From positions 53,669 through 117,668 of the forward strand of contig NZ_LGEC01000038.1 of assembly GCF_001279585.1 (NCBI RefSeq): DNA of 64,000 bases, written 5' to 3'. A program made the position numbers and the translations under genes. Below are positions 8,512 through 17,152 of this stretch, one piece after another. Under the pieces are notes generated by a model that was not told where the DNA came from, searched no databases, and worked only from the letters and a program-made list of their open reading frames with translations. Every line of letters begins with the position of its first letter. Positions within the stretch are counted from its first letter, which is position 1. The DNA comes from Nocardiopsis sp. NRRL B-16309. GTDB taxonomy: Bacteria; Actinomycetota; Actinomycetes; Streptosporangiales; Streptosporangiaceae.

Positions 8512-9210
8512 TCACAGGACGATGGTCACGAACTCCGTGTCGGCCGTGTTGCGCACCACCACCGAGGCCACGTCCTGCGGGTCGACGTCCACGAAGCCGC
8601 TGGGACGGCTGCCCGCGACCGCGGTCTCGGCGGAGACCGTCCAGGTGGCGGCGACCTCCACACCGCCGTCCTCGGTGAGGACGACCACCTCGCACTCCTC
8701 GCCCTCCGGGATACCGGTGATCAACGACTCCAGTCGCAGGCCGGTGGACTCGGGTTCCAGGCGCACCGTGGCGCTCGCCCCGGTGTCCGGGTCCTCCTGC
8801 GCGGCGACCACGGTGCCCGACGCCAGATGGGTCACCTCCGACCGCTGGGGCTCCGCGGGCGCCAGGACCCGCCCCGTGATGACCCCGGCCCCGGCGAGCA
8901 CCACTCCGGCCAGGACGGCGGCCAGGGCCAGGCGCAGGGCGCGGCGGCGGCGCTGGACCGCGCGTTCGGCCCCCGCTCGCCGGATCGTGGCGTGCAGCGG
9001 GCCCTGGGCCCCCTCGGGCGGCGGACCGTCCAGGAAGGCCTCCGGGGGCAGCTCGCCCAGGGTGTCGCGGACGGCGTCCAGCTCGCGCAGCTCCGCCCGG
9101 CACGGTTCGCAACCCGCCAGGTGGGCCTCCAGCGCGGCGGCCTCGTGCGTGTCCAGCGCTCCCAGGGCGTAGGCGCCCAGCAGTTCCGGGTCGTGGGTCC
9201 CTGACGTCAT
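8512..9210 (-). CDS. Membrane anti-sigma factor with zinc-finger domain
   Basis: A 232-residue protein. The N-terminal anti-sigma domain has the HxxxCxxC signature (H30, C34, C37 in EAHLAGCEPCRAEL). One transmembrane helix lies at about 87-107, and the rest is an extracytoplasmic domain rich in beta structure (RskA-like C-terminal type) ending in VVVRNTADTEFVTIVL. It should hold the adjacent ECF sigma factor inactive at the membrane until a signal is received. Its ATG overlaps the sigma factor stop by four bases, so the two are made in step. It is the last gene of the lipoprotein-sigma-anti-sigma series. Confidence 0.9.
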   Translation of the reverse strand: MTSGTHDPELLGAYALGALDTHEAAALEAHLAGCEPCRAELRELDAVRDTLGELPPEAFLDGPPPEGAQGPLHATIRRAGAERAVQRRRRALRLALAAVLAGVVLAGAGVITGRVLAPAEPQRSEVTHLASGTVVAAQEDPDTGASATVRLEPESTGLRLESLITGIPEGEECEVVVLTEDGGVEVAATWTVSAETAVAGSRPSGFVDVDPQDVASVVVRNTADTEFVTIVL

Positions 9211-9758
9211 CGGACCCTCCCCTTCCCCGGCGACGCACGGCGGTCGAAGCGGCGGCGCAGGGCCTGCAGTGCGTGGTACGAGCGCGACTTGACCGTTCCC
9301 GGCGGCACCCCCAGCACCCGTGCGGCCTCCGCCACGCTGCGCTTGCGGAAATATACCTCGACCAGGACCGCGCGGTGGTCGGGGGAGAGGCTGTCCAGAG
9401 CGTCCATGACCACGATCGAGTCCACCACGGAATCGGCGTGGTCGTCCTGCGGCGGCTCGGTACCGGGGGCGGGGGCGACCTCCGCGGGCCGTGCCTGGCG
9501 GGCCCGGGCCCGGTCGACGACGATGTTGCGCGCCACGGTCAACAGCCAGCCCCGCACCGAGCCCTTGGAGTTCACCAGCACATCGGGATTGCGCCAGGCC
9601 CGGATGAAGGTCTCCTGGGTGACGTCCTCGGACGCGGCCCGGTCACCCGTCAGGCGGGCGGCGTAGGCCAGCACCGCCCTGCCGTGCTCGTCGTAGAGCG
9701 AACGGATCAGCGCCTCGTCCTCGGCTTCTCGCCGACGGCGCGAGCCCCACAGGGCCAT
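9207..9758 (-). CDS. ECF RNA polymerase sigma factor
   Basis: A 183-residue sigma-70 family protein of the extracytoplasmic-function group. Region 2 spans about 15-80 (YDEHGRAVLAYAARLTGD, then DVTQETFIRAWR and GWLLTVARNIVVDRARAR); region 4 at about 120-175 holds the helix-turn-helix VAEAARVLGVPPGTVKSR. I start it at the ATG at 9758, which has GGGGAGGGAC just upstream and begins MALWGSRRR; an upstream extension lacks sigma-like sequence. It overlaps the anti-sigma gene and lies downstream of a lipoprotein gene that it may control. Confidence 0.92.
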   Translation of the reverse strand: MALWGSRRRREAEDEALIRSLYDEHGRAVLAYAARLTGDRAASEDVTQETFIRAWRNPDVLVNSKGSVRGWLLTVARNIVVDRARARQARPAEVAPAPGTEPPQDDHADSVVDSIVVMDALDSLSPDHRAVLVEVYFRKRSVAEAARVLGVPPGTVKSRSYHALQALRRRFDRRASPGKGRVR

Positions 9759-9849
9759 CCGTCCCTCCCCCCTCTGCGGTTGGTCGGCCCCAGCCTCGCG
9801 GACTCGGGCCCCGTCCGCAATCCCCTTGTCGCTCCGGGCGGAGCCGAAG

Positions 9850-9891
9850 GGCCCCGGGGCGGGTGAGGGGGTCTCTCCCCGCCCCGGGGCC
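9850..9891 (-). terminator. 14-bp hairpin between lipoprotein and sigma genes
   Basis: Arms 9850-9863 and 9878-9891 are perfect complements with a 14-base loop. It lies just after the lipoprotein stop on the minus strand, so it may reduce read-through into the sigma factor gene. Confidence 0.65.
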
Positions 9892-9915
9892 GCGGGGCCG
9901 CGCGGAGCGCGGGGG

Positions 9916-10875
9916 TCAGTATCCGCTGCCGGAGTCGTCATCGTCAGCGTCGTCATCGCCGGTGCCGTTGTCGTCTCCGGCGATCTCGCCGGTCGGGGTG
10001 ACCGCGAACCAGACGTCGTCCACGCCGTGGCCGCTGACGTCGCCGGGGGCGTCGTCGGCGGCGTAGCGGTACAGCGCCCATCCGTTCAGGGTCACCTGGT
10101 CCAGCCGGTCCTCGCGCTCCACCGAGTCGAACAGGGAGGCGTCGAGGCCGTCGGAGAAGTCGAACTCCGACATCGCCAGGACCGGCGGCCAGATCTCGGC
10201 GCAGTCGTCGAAGCAGGTCGCCTCGGGCGGGTCGGCGGAGTCCTGCTCGAAGCGGTACAGAGTGAAGCCCTCGTCGTCGACCAGGACCTCACCCAGTTCG
10301 GGGTCCTGCCTCACCTGGAAGCCCAGCGGGCAGTAGCCCTCGGTCCAGGGCTCGTCCTGGGCCTTGGTGCCCGTCGGGCTCACGGCGTACCACTTCTCCT
10401 GCGCGCCCTCGCCGTTGGTGTCGCCGGGGGCGGCGTCGGCCGCGTGGCGGTACAGCGGCCATCCGCCCAGGGTCACCTGCTCGATGCCGTCCTCGCGGTC
10501 GATGCTGCCCAGTCGCTCGGCGCCCCCGGGGATCGTCATCTCCTCCGCCGCGGCGACCGGGATCCAGTCGTCGGCGCAGTCGTCGTAGCACGCCGACGTC
10601 TGCTCCTCGGGGGAGTCCTCGTCGAAGCGGTACAGGGTGTGTCCGGCGGCGTCGGTGACCAGCTCGCCGAGGGTCTCGTGCCCCCGCAGGGCCAGGTCCA
10701 GCACGGCGTCGGCGGGGTTGGCCTCCTCGGCACCGTCCTCCACGGGGGAGGACTCCTGCTGGGGGTCGGAGGCGTCGGCGCCGGCCGTGGTGTAGGGGTC
10801 GGCGACGCCGCACCCGGTGAGCAGGGCCAGTCCGAGCGCCCCGGCGGCCAGGGGGTAGAACTTCTTCGCACGCAT
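9916..10875 (-). CDS. Secreted lipoprotein of the COG4315 repeat family
   Basis: A 319-residue exported protein. The first 22 residues are a lipoprotein signal with lipobox LLTGC (lipidated Cys about 22). The mature part has two related halves, each with Y-x-[FWY]-x-x-D elements (LYRFDEDS, LYRHAAD, LYRFEQDS, LYRYAADD) and paired cysteines (CYDDCADDW, CFDDCAEIW), which is the pattern of 'predicted lipoprotein with Yx(FWY)xxD motif'. The molecular role is not established. It ends in a very acidic DDDDADDDD tail. It precedes the ECF sigma and anti-sigma genes on the same strand, a common arrangement in actinomycetes that suggests joint regulation. Confidence 0.85.
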   Translation of the reverse strand: MRAKKFYPLAAGALGLALLTGCGVADPYTTAGADASDPQQESSPVEDGAEEANPADAVLDLALRGHETLGELVTDAAGHTLYRFDEDSPEEQTSACYDDCADDWIPVAAAEEMTIPGGAERLGSIDREDGIEQVTLGGWPLYRHAADAAPGDTNGEGAQEKWYAVSPTGTKAQDEPWTEGYCPLGFQVRQDPELGEVLVDDEGFTLYRFEQDSADPPEATCFDDCAEIWPPVLAMSEFDFSDGLDASLFDSVEREDRLDQVTLNGWALYRYAADDAPGDVSGHGVDDVWFAVTPTGEIAGDDNGTGDDDADDDDSGSGY

Positions 10876-10966
10876 GCTCCGCGTCCCTTCCAAGGTTTCC
10901 TGTCCCGGGCTGCGGTCAGAACCCGCGGGTGCTGAGTCCGGGCCCGAGGTCTCACGGTCACCAGGT

Positions 10967-10993
10967 ACACGGATGCCTGCCGGATCCGGTTCA
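10967..10993 (-). promoter_or_regulatory. Candidate ECF-type promoter for the lipoprotein operon
   Basis: On the minus strand TGAACC (10988-10993) is followed after 16 bases by CGTGT (10967-10971). A GAAC-type -35 with a CGT-type -10 is the usual form of an ECF promoter. It lies about 90 bases upstream of the lipoprotein start, so autoregulation by the neighbouring sigma factor is possible. Confidence 0.4.
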
Positions 10994-11305
10994 AACTTTT
11001 CTCGAAGGAATTCCCGCGGGGCCCCGGAAGGCGGAGCCGCGAGCCCGCCCGCGCACGCCACGCCCACGGCTTCGCCCGCACCGGTAGGGCGGGACAGTGA
11101 AGGAGGCCTCCCGTGGTCAGGGGCCCGGCCCCCACGCGCCGCCGCCCCCGAGAGCGCAGCTCATCGACCCTCGGCCTGCGCGACCCTGTGGCGGCTGCGG
11201 AGGGAGGCGCGGGCGATGCCGCGCACGGCGGGGGATCGGAGGCCCTGAGTTCCGTCCTGCCCGTCCTGCGCCTGGGCGAGGCCCTGCCGTCGAAGAGGGC
11301 GAGGG
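10994..11305. other. Intergenic stretch, no gene seen
   Basis: Open frames here have biased low-complexity translations and no supported start. Nothing is seen beyond the candidate promoter at its left end. Confidence 0.5.
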
Positions 11306-11953
11306 TCAGCGGGTGACGGCCAGGCCGTCCGAACGCCACTCCAGAACGCCCTCCTCCAGCAGCGCGGCGTCGCGGCCGTGGGCGCGCAGCAGGCGCACCG
11401 CGTCGTAGGAGAGCACACAGTAGCGGCCCCGGCAGTAGGCCACGACCTCGGTGTCGGCGGGGATCTCGGCCATGCGTTCGGCCAGCTCCTCCAGCGGGAT
11501 GGACACTGCTCCGGGCAGATGCCCGGCTTCGTACTCCTGGCTCGGTCGCACGTCCAGGACCAGGGCTGTGCCGGCGGCGGCCGAGGCCAGCAGTTCCCGG
11601 CGCCCCACGAGACGGATGCCGTCGTGGTCCAGGTAGGCGCGGCGGGCGGCCTCCACCTCGGCCTGGTGGGTGTCGGCCACCCGGCACAGCACCGACATCA
11701 GCGCGGCGACGTCGTCCCCGGCCAGCCGGTAGAAGAGCTTGGTGCCCTCGGACCGGGCGGTCACCAGCCCGGCCTGGCGCAGCACCTGCAGGTGGGCCGA
11801 GGCGGTGGACAGCTTGAGCTCCACCGTGCGGGCCAGATCCTGGACGGGGCGTTCCCCCTGTGCCAGCAGTTCGACGATCTCCAGGCGTTTGCCGTGGGCC
11901 AGGGCCTTGCCCGTTCGGGCGATGGCGTCGTACAGGTCGGTCTTGCTCGCCAC
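11306..11953 (-). CDS. ArsR-family regulator fused to a rhodanese domain
   Basis: A 215-residue protein. Residues about 1-95 form an ArsR winged helix (GKALAHGKRLEIVELLAQG, KLSTASAHLQVLRQAGLVTAR). Residues about 115-210 form a rhodanese domain with LVLDVRPSQEYEAGHLPGA and the active-site loop CRGRYC, whose cysteines could sense sulfur species or oxidants. The family is an HTH repressor coupled to a redox or sulfur sensor. I chose the GTG at 11953, with GGAG six bases upstream. An imperfect palindrome sits right above it and a methyltransferase gene diverges, which is a likely target together with its own gene. Confidence 0.88.
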   Translation of the reverse strand: MASKTDLYDAIARTGKALAHGKRLEIVELLAQGERPVQDLARTVELKLSTASAHLQVLRQAGLVTARSEGTKLFYRLAGDDVAALMSVLCRVADTHQAEVEAARRAYLDHDGIRLVGRRELLASAAAGTALVLDVRPSQEYEAGHLPGAVSIPLEELAERMAEIPADTEVVAYCRGRYCVLSYDAVRLLRAHGRDAALLEEGVLEWRSDGLAVTR

Positions 11954-11965
11954 AGCGACTCCATA

Positions 11966-11985
11966 ATTCCATGTATCTTTGGAAT
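11966..11985. promoter_or_regulatory. Candidate ArsR operator
   Basis: ATTCC-N10-GGAAT forms an inverted repeat in an AT-rich patch, about 12 bases upstream of the regulator's start and between the divergent genes. Size and position suit an ArsR dimer site. Confidence 0.5.
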
Positions 11986-12076
11986 AGATACTAGGCGCAA
12001 CGCGCGGCCGAGGAAAGGAGCTTCGCGGCTCCGCCGCCTGGCCGTCGCCGCGCACCGCCTACCGAAGGAGGCCGAC

Positions 12077-12739
12077 GTGGGCGCCGAACTGGGCAACTCC
12101 CAGCGCGAGCACTGGAAGGACGTCTACGACCGCACCCCGCACATGTACGGCGCCGACCCCTCCGACGCCGCCAGGCACGCGCTGGAGGTGTTCACCGCGC
12201 GCGGCGCCCAGGAGGTGCTGGAGCTGGGCGCGGGCCACGGGCGCGACGCCCTGTGGCTGGCCGCCCGGGGACTGCGGGTGCACGCCGCCGACTTCAGCGC
12301 CACCGCCCTGGAGCAGCTCGCACGCTCCGCCGACGCACAGGACGTGGCGGATCGTGTGCGCGCCCACCTGCACGACGCCCGCACACCCCTGCCCCTGGCG
12401 GATGCCTCCGTGGACGGGGTCTTCGCCCACATGCTGCTGTGCATGGCCCTGTCCACCGACCAGATCCACGCGCTCATCGGCGAGATCGGCCGGGTGCTGC
12501 GCCCCGGCGGCGCGCTGGTGTACACGGTGCGCCACACGGGTGACGCCCACTACGGGACCGGGACCTCCCACGGTGACGACATCTTCGAGCACGGCGGGTT
12601 CGCCGTGCACTTCTTCGACCGCGACCTGGTCGGCGACCTCGCAGGGGGATGGGATCTCGTCGAGGTCGCCCCCTTCGAGGAGGGCGAGCTGCCCCGTCGG
12701 CTCTGGCGCGTCACCCAGACCAGGCCTGCACGCCGCTGA
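12077..12739 (+). CDS. Class I SAM-dependent methyltransferase
   Basis: A 220-residue protein with the class I methyltransferase core: EVLELGAGHGRDALWLA (motif I, SAM-binding), VHAADFSATALEQL (acidic loop), then ADASVDGVFAHMLLCMAL and a late RPGGALVYTVRH. The substrate is not evident; the N-terminal HWKDVYDRTPHMYG resembles small-molecule (for example thiol or metalloid) methyltransferases. I start at the GTG at 12077, five bases behind AAGGAGG. It diverges from the ArsR-rhodanese gene and shares its control region, so it may methylate the toxic species that regulator senses; this is inference. Confidence 0.85.
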   Translation: MGAELGNSQREHWKDVYDRTPHMYGADPSDAARHALEVFTARGAQEVLELGAGHGRDALWLAARGLRVHAADFSATALEQLARSADAQDVADRVRAHLHDARTPLPLADASVDGVFAHMLLCMALSTDQIHALIGEIGRVLRPGGALVYTVRHTGDAHYGTGTSHGDDIFEHGGFAVHFFDRDLVGDLAGGWDLVEVAPFEEGELPRRLWRVTQTRPARR

Positions 12740-13100
12740 GCACCGCCCGTCCCGGGACCTTCAGCGGACGGGGCGGGGCGTCCCAGGGGGCACCGACGTC
12801 CTGGCCGACCACATCGCCCAGGACGGGCCCCTCCTGGGCGGCCGTGCGGTTCGTCCGCGGCGGTCCACGACAGCGGTGGGCGGAAGGGTCAGGACCGGGC
12901 CCCGTGCGGGCACGGGTCCCCGGCGGGGTGCCGCCTGCGCCCGAGCGCCCTGCCCTGTTCGGGACAATGCACAAACCGCGGGGTCAAGGATTGCCGCGGT
13001 TGCGGAGAGACGGCGGCCGGAATCTTGGCGAGGATGTGAGCTCGAACCAGGTGGGACGGAATCAGGATCCGGCCCACCGCGACGTCAGGAGCCACCCCCC
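12740..13100. other. Intergenic stretch, no gene seen
   Basis: Non-coding by appearance. It carries the upstream region of the secreted hydrolase, whose ribosome site CAGGAG lies at about 13087. Nothing else is recognised. Confidence 0.5.
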
Positions 13101-13967
13101 ATGCTCGCAAGACGATTGTTCGTTCCGCTGACCGCGCTGGTGCTCGCACTGGCCGGTTCCGCCGGTCCCGTCGGCGCCGCCGCCGCGCCCGCGCCCCTCG
13201 ACACCGATCTCGGCACCGCGTCCGCCGGCGGGTACGGAGACCCCGGTCCGTACGACACCGCCGTGGACGTCGGCGCGGTGACCACTCTGTACTACCCGCG
13301 CGACATCGCCGACAGCGACCGCAGGCACCCCGTCATCGTGTGGGGCAACGGCACGTTCGCCTTCCCGGTGGTCTACCGGGACCTGCTGCTGCACTGGGCG
13401 AGCCACGGCTTCATCGTCGCGGCCGCCAACACCCCTCAGTCCAACCTCGGGATATCCATGCGGGCGGGCATCGACCTGCTCGAGCACAGGGACTCCGACT
13501 CCGGCAGTGAGTTCCACGACCGGGTCGACCTGGAGAACATCGGCGCGTCGGGCCACTCGCAGGGCGGCGCGGCCTCGATCGTGGTCGGTGACGACCCGCG
13601 GGTGGACACCGTGCTGCCGATCCAGCCCGGCCCCCTGGCCGACATCGACGACGTGGACGACCCGGCGCTGCTCCTGGCCGGGCAGCGCGACAGCATCGTC
13701 TGGCCCTGGCTGGTCAAGCGCTTCTACAAGGACGCCGACCACATCCCGGCGATCTACGGCGAGGTCCGCGGCGCCAACCACTTCACGGTGGTCGGGGATC
13801 CCGGGCCGTTCGCCGCGCCGACGACCGCGTGGTTCCGCCTGCACCTGATGGGCGACCAGGCGGCCCACTCGGAGTTCTTCGGACCCGACTGCGGCATCTG
13901 CACCGACTCCGACACGTGGTCGGACGTCCGCCGCAACGACCTGGCGACCAGTTTCCCGGCCGCCTAG
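13101..13967 (+). CDS. Secreted alpha/beta hydrolase
   Basis: A 288-residue exported hydrolase. Residues 1-27 are a signal peptide ending AGPVGAAAA. The nucleophile elbow is GHSQGG, and LLLAGQRDSIVWP and GANHFTVVG hold the likely acid and histidine. Two cysteines close to the end (DCGICTD) could form a disulfide. The layout resembles actinobacterial chlorophyllase/cutinase-like esterases, which hydrolyse ester bonds outside the cell; the substrate is unknown. The ATG at 13101 follows CAGGAG. A strong hairpin lies just after the stop and separates it from the carboxylesterase gene. Confidence 0.85.
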   Translation: MLARRLFVPLTALVLALAGSAGPVGAAAAPAPLDTDLGTASAGGYGDPGPYDTAVDVGAVTTLYYPRDIADSDRRHPVIVWGNGTFAFPVVYRDLLLHWASHGFIVAAANTPQSNLGISMRAGIDLLEHRDSDSGSEFHDRVDLENIGASGHSQGGAASIVVGDDPRVDTVLPIQPGPLADIDDVDDPALLLAGQRDSIVWPWLVKRFYKDADHIPAIYGEVRGANHFTVVGDPGPFAAPTTAWFRLHLMGDQAAHSEFFGPDCGICTDSDTWSDVRRNDLATSFPAA

Positions 13968-13984
13968 TCACCCCTGAGACCGAT

Positions 13985-14015
13985 ACCGCTCCCGGCCCCG
14001 GTGGCCGGGAGCGGT
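13985..14015 (+). terminator. 13-bp hairpin after the hydrolase gene
   Basis: Perfect 13-base arms (13985-13997 and 14003-14015) around a five-base loop, starting 18 bases after the stop. Confidence 0.8.
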
Positions 14016-14043
14016 TCGCTGATCGTCCGTCGAAAGGACACCG

Positions 14044-15657
14044 ATGCACACCATCGCGAGCACCCGGCAGGGCAGGGTACGGGGCCTGGTCCGGGACGGG
14101 GTCGCGGCCTATCTCGGTATCCCCTACGCGGCGCCGCCCTTCGGCGCCCTCCGGTTCCGCGCCCCGGCTCCCGCCGAACCCTGGGAGGGCGTGCGGGACG
14201 CGCTGGAGTTCGGCCCGACCGCCCCCCAGCGCCCCTACCGGGCGCCGCTGGACCGGCTGATCCCCACGGTGGACGTCCCGGGGGACGGGTGCCTCAACCT
14301 CAACGTCTGGGCTCCGGACGGCGGGGAGGGAGGACGGCCGGTGATGGTGTGGATCCACGGGGGCTCGCTGCGCAACGGGTCCACGGGCCTGCCGCTCTAC
14401 GACGGATCGGCCTTCGCGCGTGACGGCGTGGTGCTGGTGTCGGTCAACTACCGGCTCGGGGTGGAGGGCTTCGGGGTCTTCCCCGACGCGCCCGACAACC
14501 GCGGCCTGCTCGACCAGATCGCGGCGCTGAGGTGGGTCCGCGACAACGTCGCCGCCTTCGGCGGGGACCCGGACAACGTCACCGTGTTCGGCGAGTCGGC
14601 GGGCGCCATCAGCATCGCGGCCCTGACCACCAGCCCGCGGGCGAGGGGATTGTTCCGCCGGGCGGTCATGCAGAGCGGGCCGCCGCACACCGTCCCGCGC
14701 GGTGAGGGCGCCGAGGTGGTGCGGTTGATGGCGAAGGAGCTGGGGGCACCCGCCACGGCCGAGGCGTTCGCGGGGGTGGACCGGGAGCGGCTGCTGGACG
14801 CCCAGGACGCGGTCGTCGGCGGCGCCGACCCGATCGGCGGCGGGCCGGGCTTCCACATCGTGGTCGACGACGACGTGGTGCCCGCGGACCCCGGGCCCGC
14901 CGACGTCGATCTGCTGCTGGGCGCCAACCGGGAGGAGTACCGGCTGTGGTTCGTGCCGACCGGGGCGGTCGAGCGGGTCAACGCTCTGACCCTGCGGTTG
15001 GCGCTGCTGAAGTTCCGGATCCCGGGACGTGTGGCGCGGCTGTACCGGGCCGGCCGGCCGGGCGCCAAGCCGGGGGAGATCCTCGGGGAGATGGCCACGG
15101 ACATGCTGCTGCGCGGCCCCCTGAACCGGCTGGCGGACTCCCGCCTGGCCACTTCGGCCACTTCAGGCTCTTCCACGCCGACGGGCCCTTCGACCTCTCC
15201 GGGCTCTTCCACGCCGACGGGCCCTTCGGCCTTTCCGGGCTCCCCGACCCCTTCCGCTCTTTCAGCCTCTCCTCCCTCTTCTGCCCCTTCATCCACTCTG
15301 GGCTCTCCCACCCCCTCCGCCTCTCCGGGCTCCTCCGGTCCAGGCCAGCGGCACCGGGCGCCCCGGACGTTCGTCTACGAGTTCGCCTGGCGCTCGCCGG
15401 TGATGGGTCTCGGCGCCTGCCACGCACTGGAGATCGGCTTCGTCTTCGACACCCTGCGCTCCAGCGAGGAGCTGACCGGTTCCGGCGCACCACAGCCGCT
15501 GGCCGACGCCATGCACCGGGCCTGGGTGTCCTTCGCCGTCTCGGGGGATCCCGGCTGGGCCGAGTGGTCGCGGCGGCGGCCGGTCAGGGTCTTCGACCAT
15601 CCGGACCCGGGCGTGGCCCACGCACCGCGGGACGAGGAGTTGCGGGTGTGGCTCTGA
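14044..15657 (+). CDS. Type B carboxylesterase with a Ser/Thr/Pro-rich insertion
   Basis: A 537-residue carboxylesterase/lipase family protein without a signal peptide. Visible motifs: GIPYAAPPFG, CLNLNVWAP, the oxyanion loop WIHGGSL, nucleophile Ser185 in FGESAGA, the acid in GANREEY (E297/E298) and the catalytic His460 in GACHALEIGFVF. It should hydrolyse carboxylic esters. Between about 369 and 437, inside the catalytic domain and before the histidine, lies a run of Ser, Thr, Pro, Gly and Ala encoded by C/T-rich repeats that the family normally lacks. The insertion keeps the frame, so the enzyme may still fold with this surface loop. Confidence 0.88.
   Translation: MHTIASTRQGRVRGLVRDGVAAYLGIPYAAPPFGALRFRAPAPAEPWEGVRDALEFGPTAPQRPYRAPLDRLIPTVDVPGDGCLNLNVWAPDGGEGGRPVMVWIHGGSLRNGSTGLPLYDGSAFARDGVVLVSVNYRLGVEGFGVFPDAPDNRGLLDQIAALRWVRDNVAAFGGDPDNVTVFGESAGAISIAALTTSPRARGLFRRAVMQSGPPHTVPRGEGAEVVRLMAKELGAPATAEAFAGVDRERLLDAQDAVVGGADPIGGGPGFHIVVDDDVVPADPGPADVDLLLGANREEYRLWFVPTGAVERVNALTLRLALLKFRIPGRVARLYRAGRPGAKPGEILGEMATDMLLRGPLNRLADSRLATSATSGSSTPTGPSTSPGSSTPTGPSAFPGSPTPSALSASPPSSAPSSTLGSPTPSASPGSSGPGQRHRAPRTFVYEFAWRSPVMGLGACHALEIGFVFDTLRSSEELTGSGAPQPLADAMHRAWVSFAVSGDPGWAEWSRRRPVRVFDHPDPGVAHAPRDEELRVWL
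15166..15345 (+). repeat. C/T-rich repeat tract inside the carboxylesterase gene
   Basis: A 27-base unit occurs twice without change (15166-15192 and 15202-15228; period 36, or 12 codons), followed by decayed relatives rich in CTCC and TTCC. It encodes Ser-Thr-Pro-Gly repeats and probably grew by slippage. Confidence 0.75.
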
Positions 15658-15722
15658 CGCGCGTCACCGGACAGCCCTGAGGCCGTGGTCGAGGTCGCTG
15701 TCGCGGCCGAGGTCGCGAGACC

Positions 15723-16841
15723 TCAGCTGAGCTCGCGGGCGGTGAGCGCCGCCTGGAGCAGGCGCGCCTCGGCGGGCACCGCGAGGTCCAGCCCGGTCAG
15801 CGCGCTCACCCGCTGCAACCGGTAGTCGAGGGTGTTGCGGTGGATGGACAGCGCCAAGGCGGTCTGGCGGCGGTTGTGCCCGTGTTCGACGAACAGCCGC
15901 AGGGTTTCCAGCAGGTAGGGGTGCTCCGCCAACGGGTCGAGCTTGGCGGCCAGTCGCGCGAGCGCGTCGCCGGGCCGGGCGAGCTGGTACTCCAACAGCA
16001 CGTCGTCGAGGCGGTAGAACCCCGGTGGACGGCCGAGCCGTTGGACCAGGTCCAGCACGCGACCCGCCTCCTCCGCCGCCGCGGGGACGGCCGCGGGGTC
16101 GGCGGCGGGCGCGGCCGCGGCGAGCAGGGGGCTGCCCGCGTCGCGCGCCAGCGTGGCGACCAGGTCCGGCAGATCCGGTCGGCCCGGCAGCAGGGCGATC
16201 CCCGCGACGGGGTCCATCAGCACCGGAACGCCCGTGTGGGCGTCGAGTGAGGACTGCACCAGCCTGGTCGGCGGATCCGCGTCGAAGGAGAACGCCACGA
16301 CCTCGTGCTCCTCGGCCACGGTGACCCCCGCCGCCTCCGCCGGTGCCGCGTACGGCCGACCCTCCAGGAGGGCGGTGAGCAGGGCGCGGCGCAGGCGCTT
16401 GTCCTCGCTGTTGAGGTCCTCCTGCGCCCGTTGGTGGGCGAGGACGACGGCGGGCATGGCCGTGTGCAGACAGGTGAGCAGGCTCGCGCCCGCCTCGGCC
16501 AGCTGATCGGGCTCCGCCGCCGCGGTCAGGCTCCGCCACCACTCCTGGGCACCGACGAGGTAGGCGGCGGTCACGGCCTCCAGGGGCACGCGCTCCTCCG
16601 CCCGGCGGGCCGACCACTCGATGAGCCGGGTCAGGTCGCCCGGCCTCACCCCGCCGCCCTCGCGCAGAGTGCGCAGCAGCAGGGCGTGCACGGCCGTGAC
16701 CGAGCGCGCCACCTCGCCGTCGAGTACCTCGCGCGGCAGGTCACGGTAGTACGGCACCTCGGCCCCACAGCGCGCGATGACGGCCGCCGTGACGTCGGTG
16801 CTCAGCGCTGCCATCCGCGTGTGCAGGTCGGACACCAGCAC
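15723..16841 (-). CDS. PucR/CdaR-type transcriptional regulator
   Basis: About 372 residues. The C-terminal 60 residues are the PucR helix-turn-helix: LRLFVEHGHNRRQTALALSIHRNTLDYRLQRVS. The N-terminal part (about 20-170) is the all-helical RsbR/GGDEF-linked domain common in actinobacterial PucR proteins (LEAVTAAYLVGAQEWW). No effector can be deduced. The start is uncertain: GTG at 16841 (VLVSDLHTRM) is used, with the ATG at 16814 as an alternative; neither has a strong ribosome site. It diverges from the antiporter gene, which may be its target. Confidence 0.82.
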   Translation of the reverse strand: MLVSDLHTRMAALSTDVTAAVIARCGAEVPYYRDLPREVLDGEVARSVTAVHALLLRTLREGGGVRPGDLTRLIEWSARRAEERVPLEAVTAAYLVGAQEWWRSLTAAAEPDQLAEAGASLLTCLHTAMPAVVLAHQRAQEDLNSEDKRLRRALLTALLEGRPYAAPAEAAGVTVAEEHEVVAFSFDADPPTRLVQSSLDAHTGVPVLMDPVAGIALLPGRPDLPDLVATLARDAGSPLLAAAAPAADPAAVPAAAEEAGRVLDLVQRLGRPPGFYRLDDVLLEYQLARPGDALARLAAKLDPLAEHPYLLETLRLFVEHGHNRRQTALALSIHRNTLDYRLQRVSALTGLDLAVPAEARLLQAALTARELS

Positions 16842-17152
16842 ATCGTCACACCGCCGAAACCCAGCCGTCAACAACGGGCCCGGACGAGTACCGCGACCGC
16901 GCGGCCGCGGCACGCCGGTGGCGCTCCGGCCCGCCGTCCTGGGCGCCGGTCCTCGCGGCCAGGACACGCCAGCGTTCGCCCATTGAGCACGCGTCCCGGC
17001 CGCGCGGCCCATGATCGACGGTGGCGAGACCTCGCCGTCCGGTCCTGCGCGTACCGGCCCCGGGAGTGCGACGGATTCGACGGGGCCGCGGCGGAGCGGG
17101 TAGCCAAGGGGTGCGGGGGCCGTGGAGTGTGGAGCTGACGGGAGGGTCGGGC
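16842..17152. other. Divergent intergenic region
   Basis: Separates the PucR gene from the antiporter gene. No clear promoter hexamers or operator palindromes stand out; the only definite element is GGAGGG at 17141-17146 for the TTG start. Confidence 0.5.
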
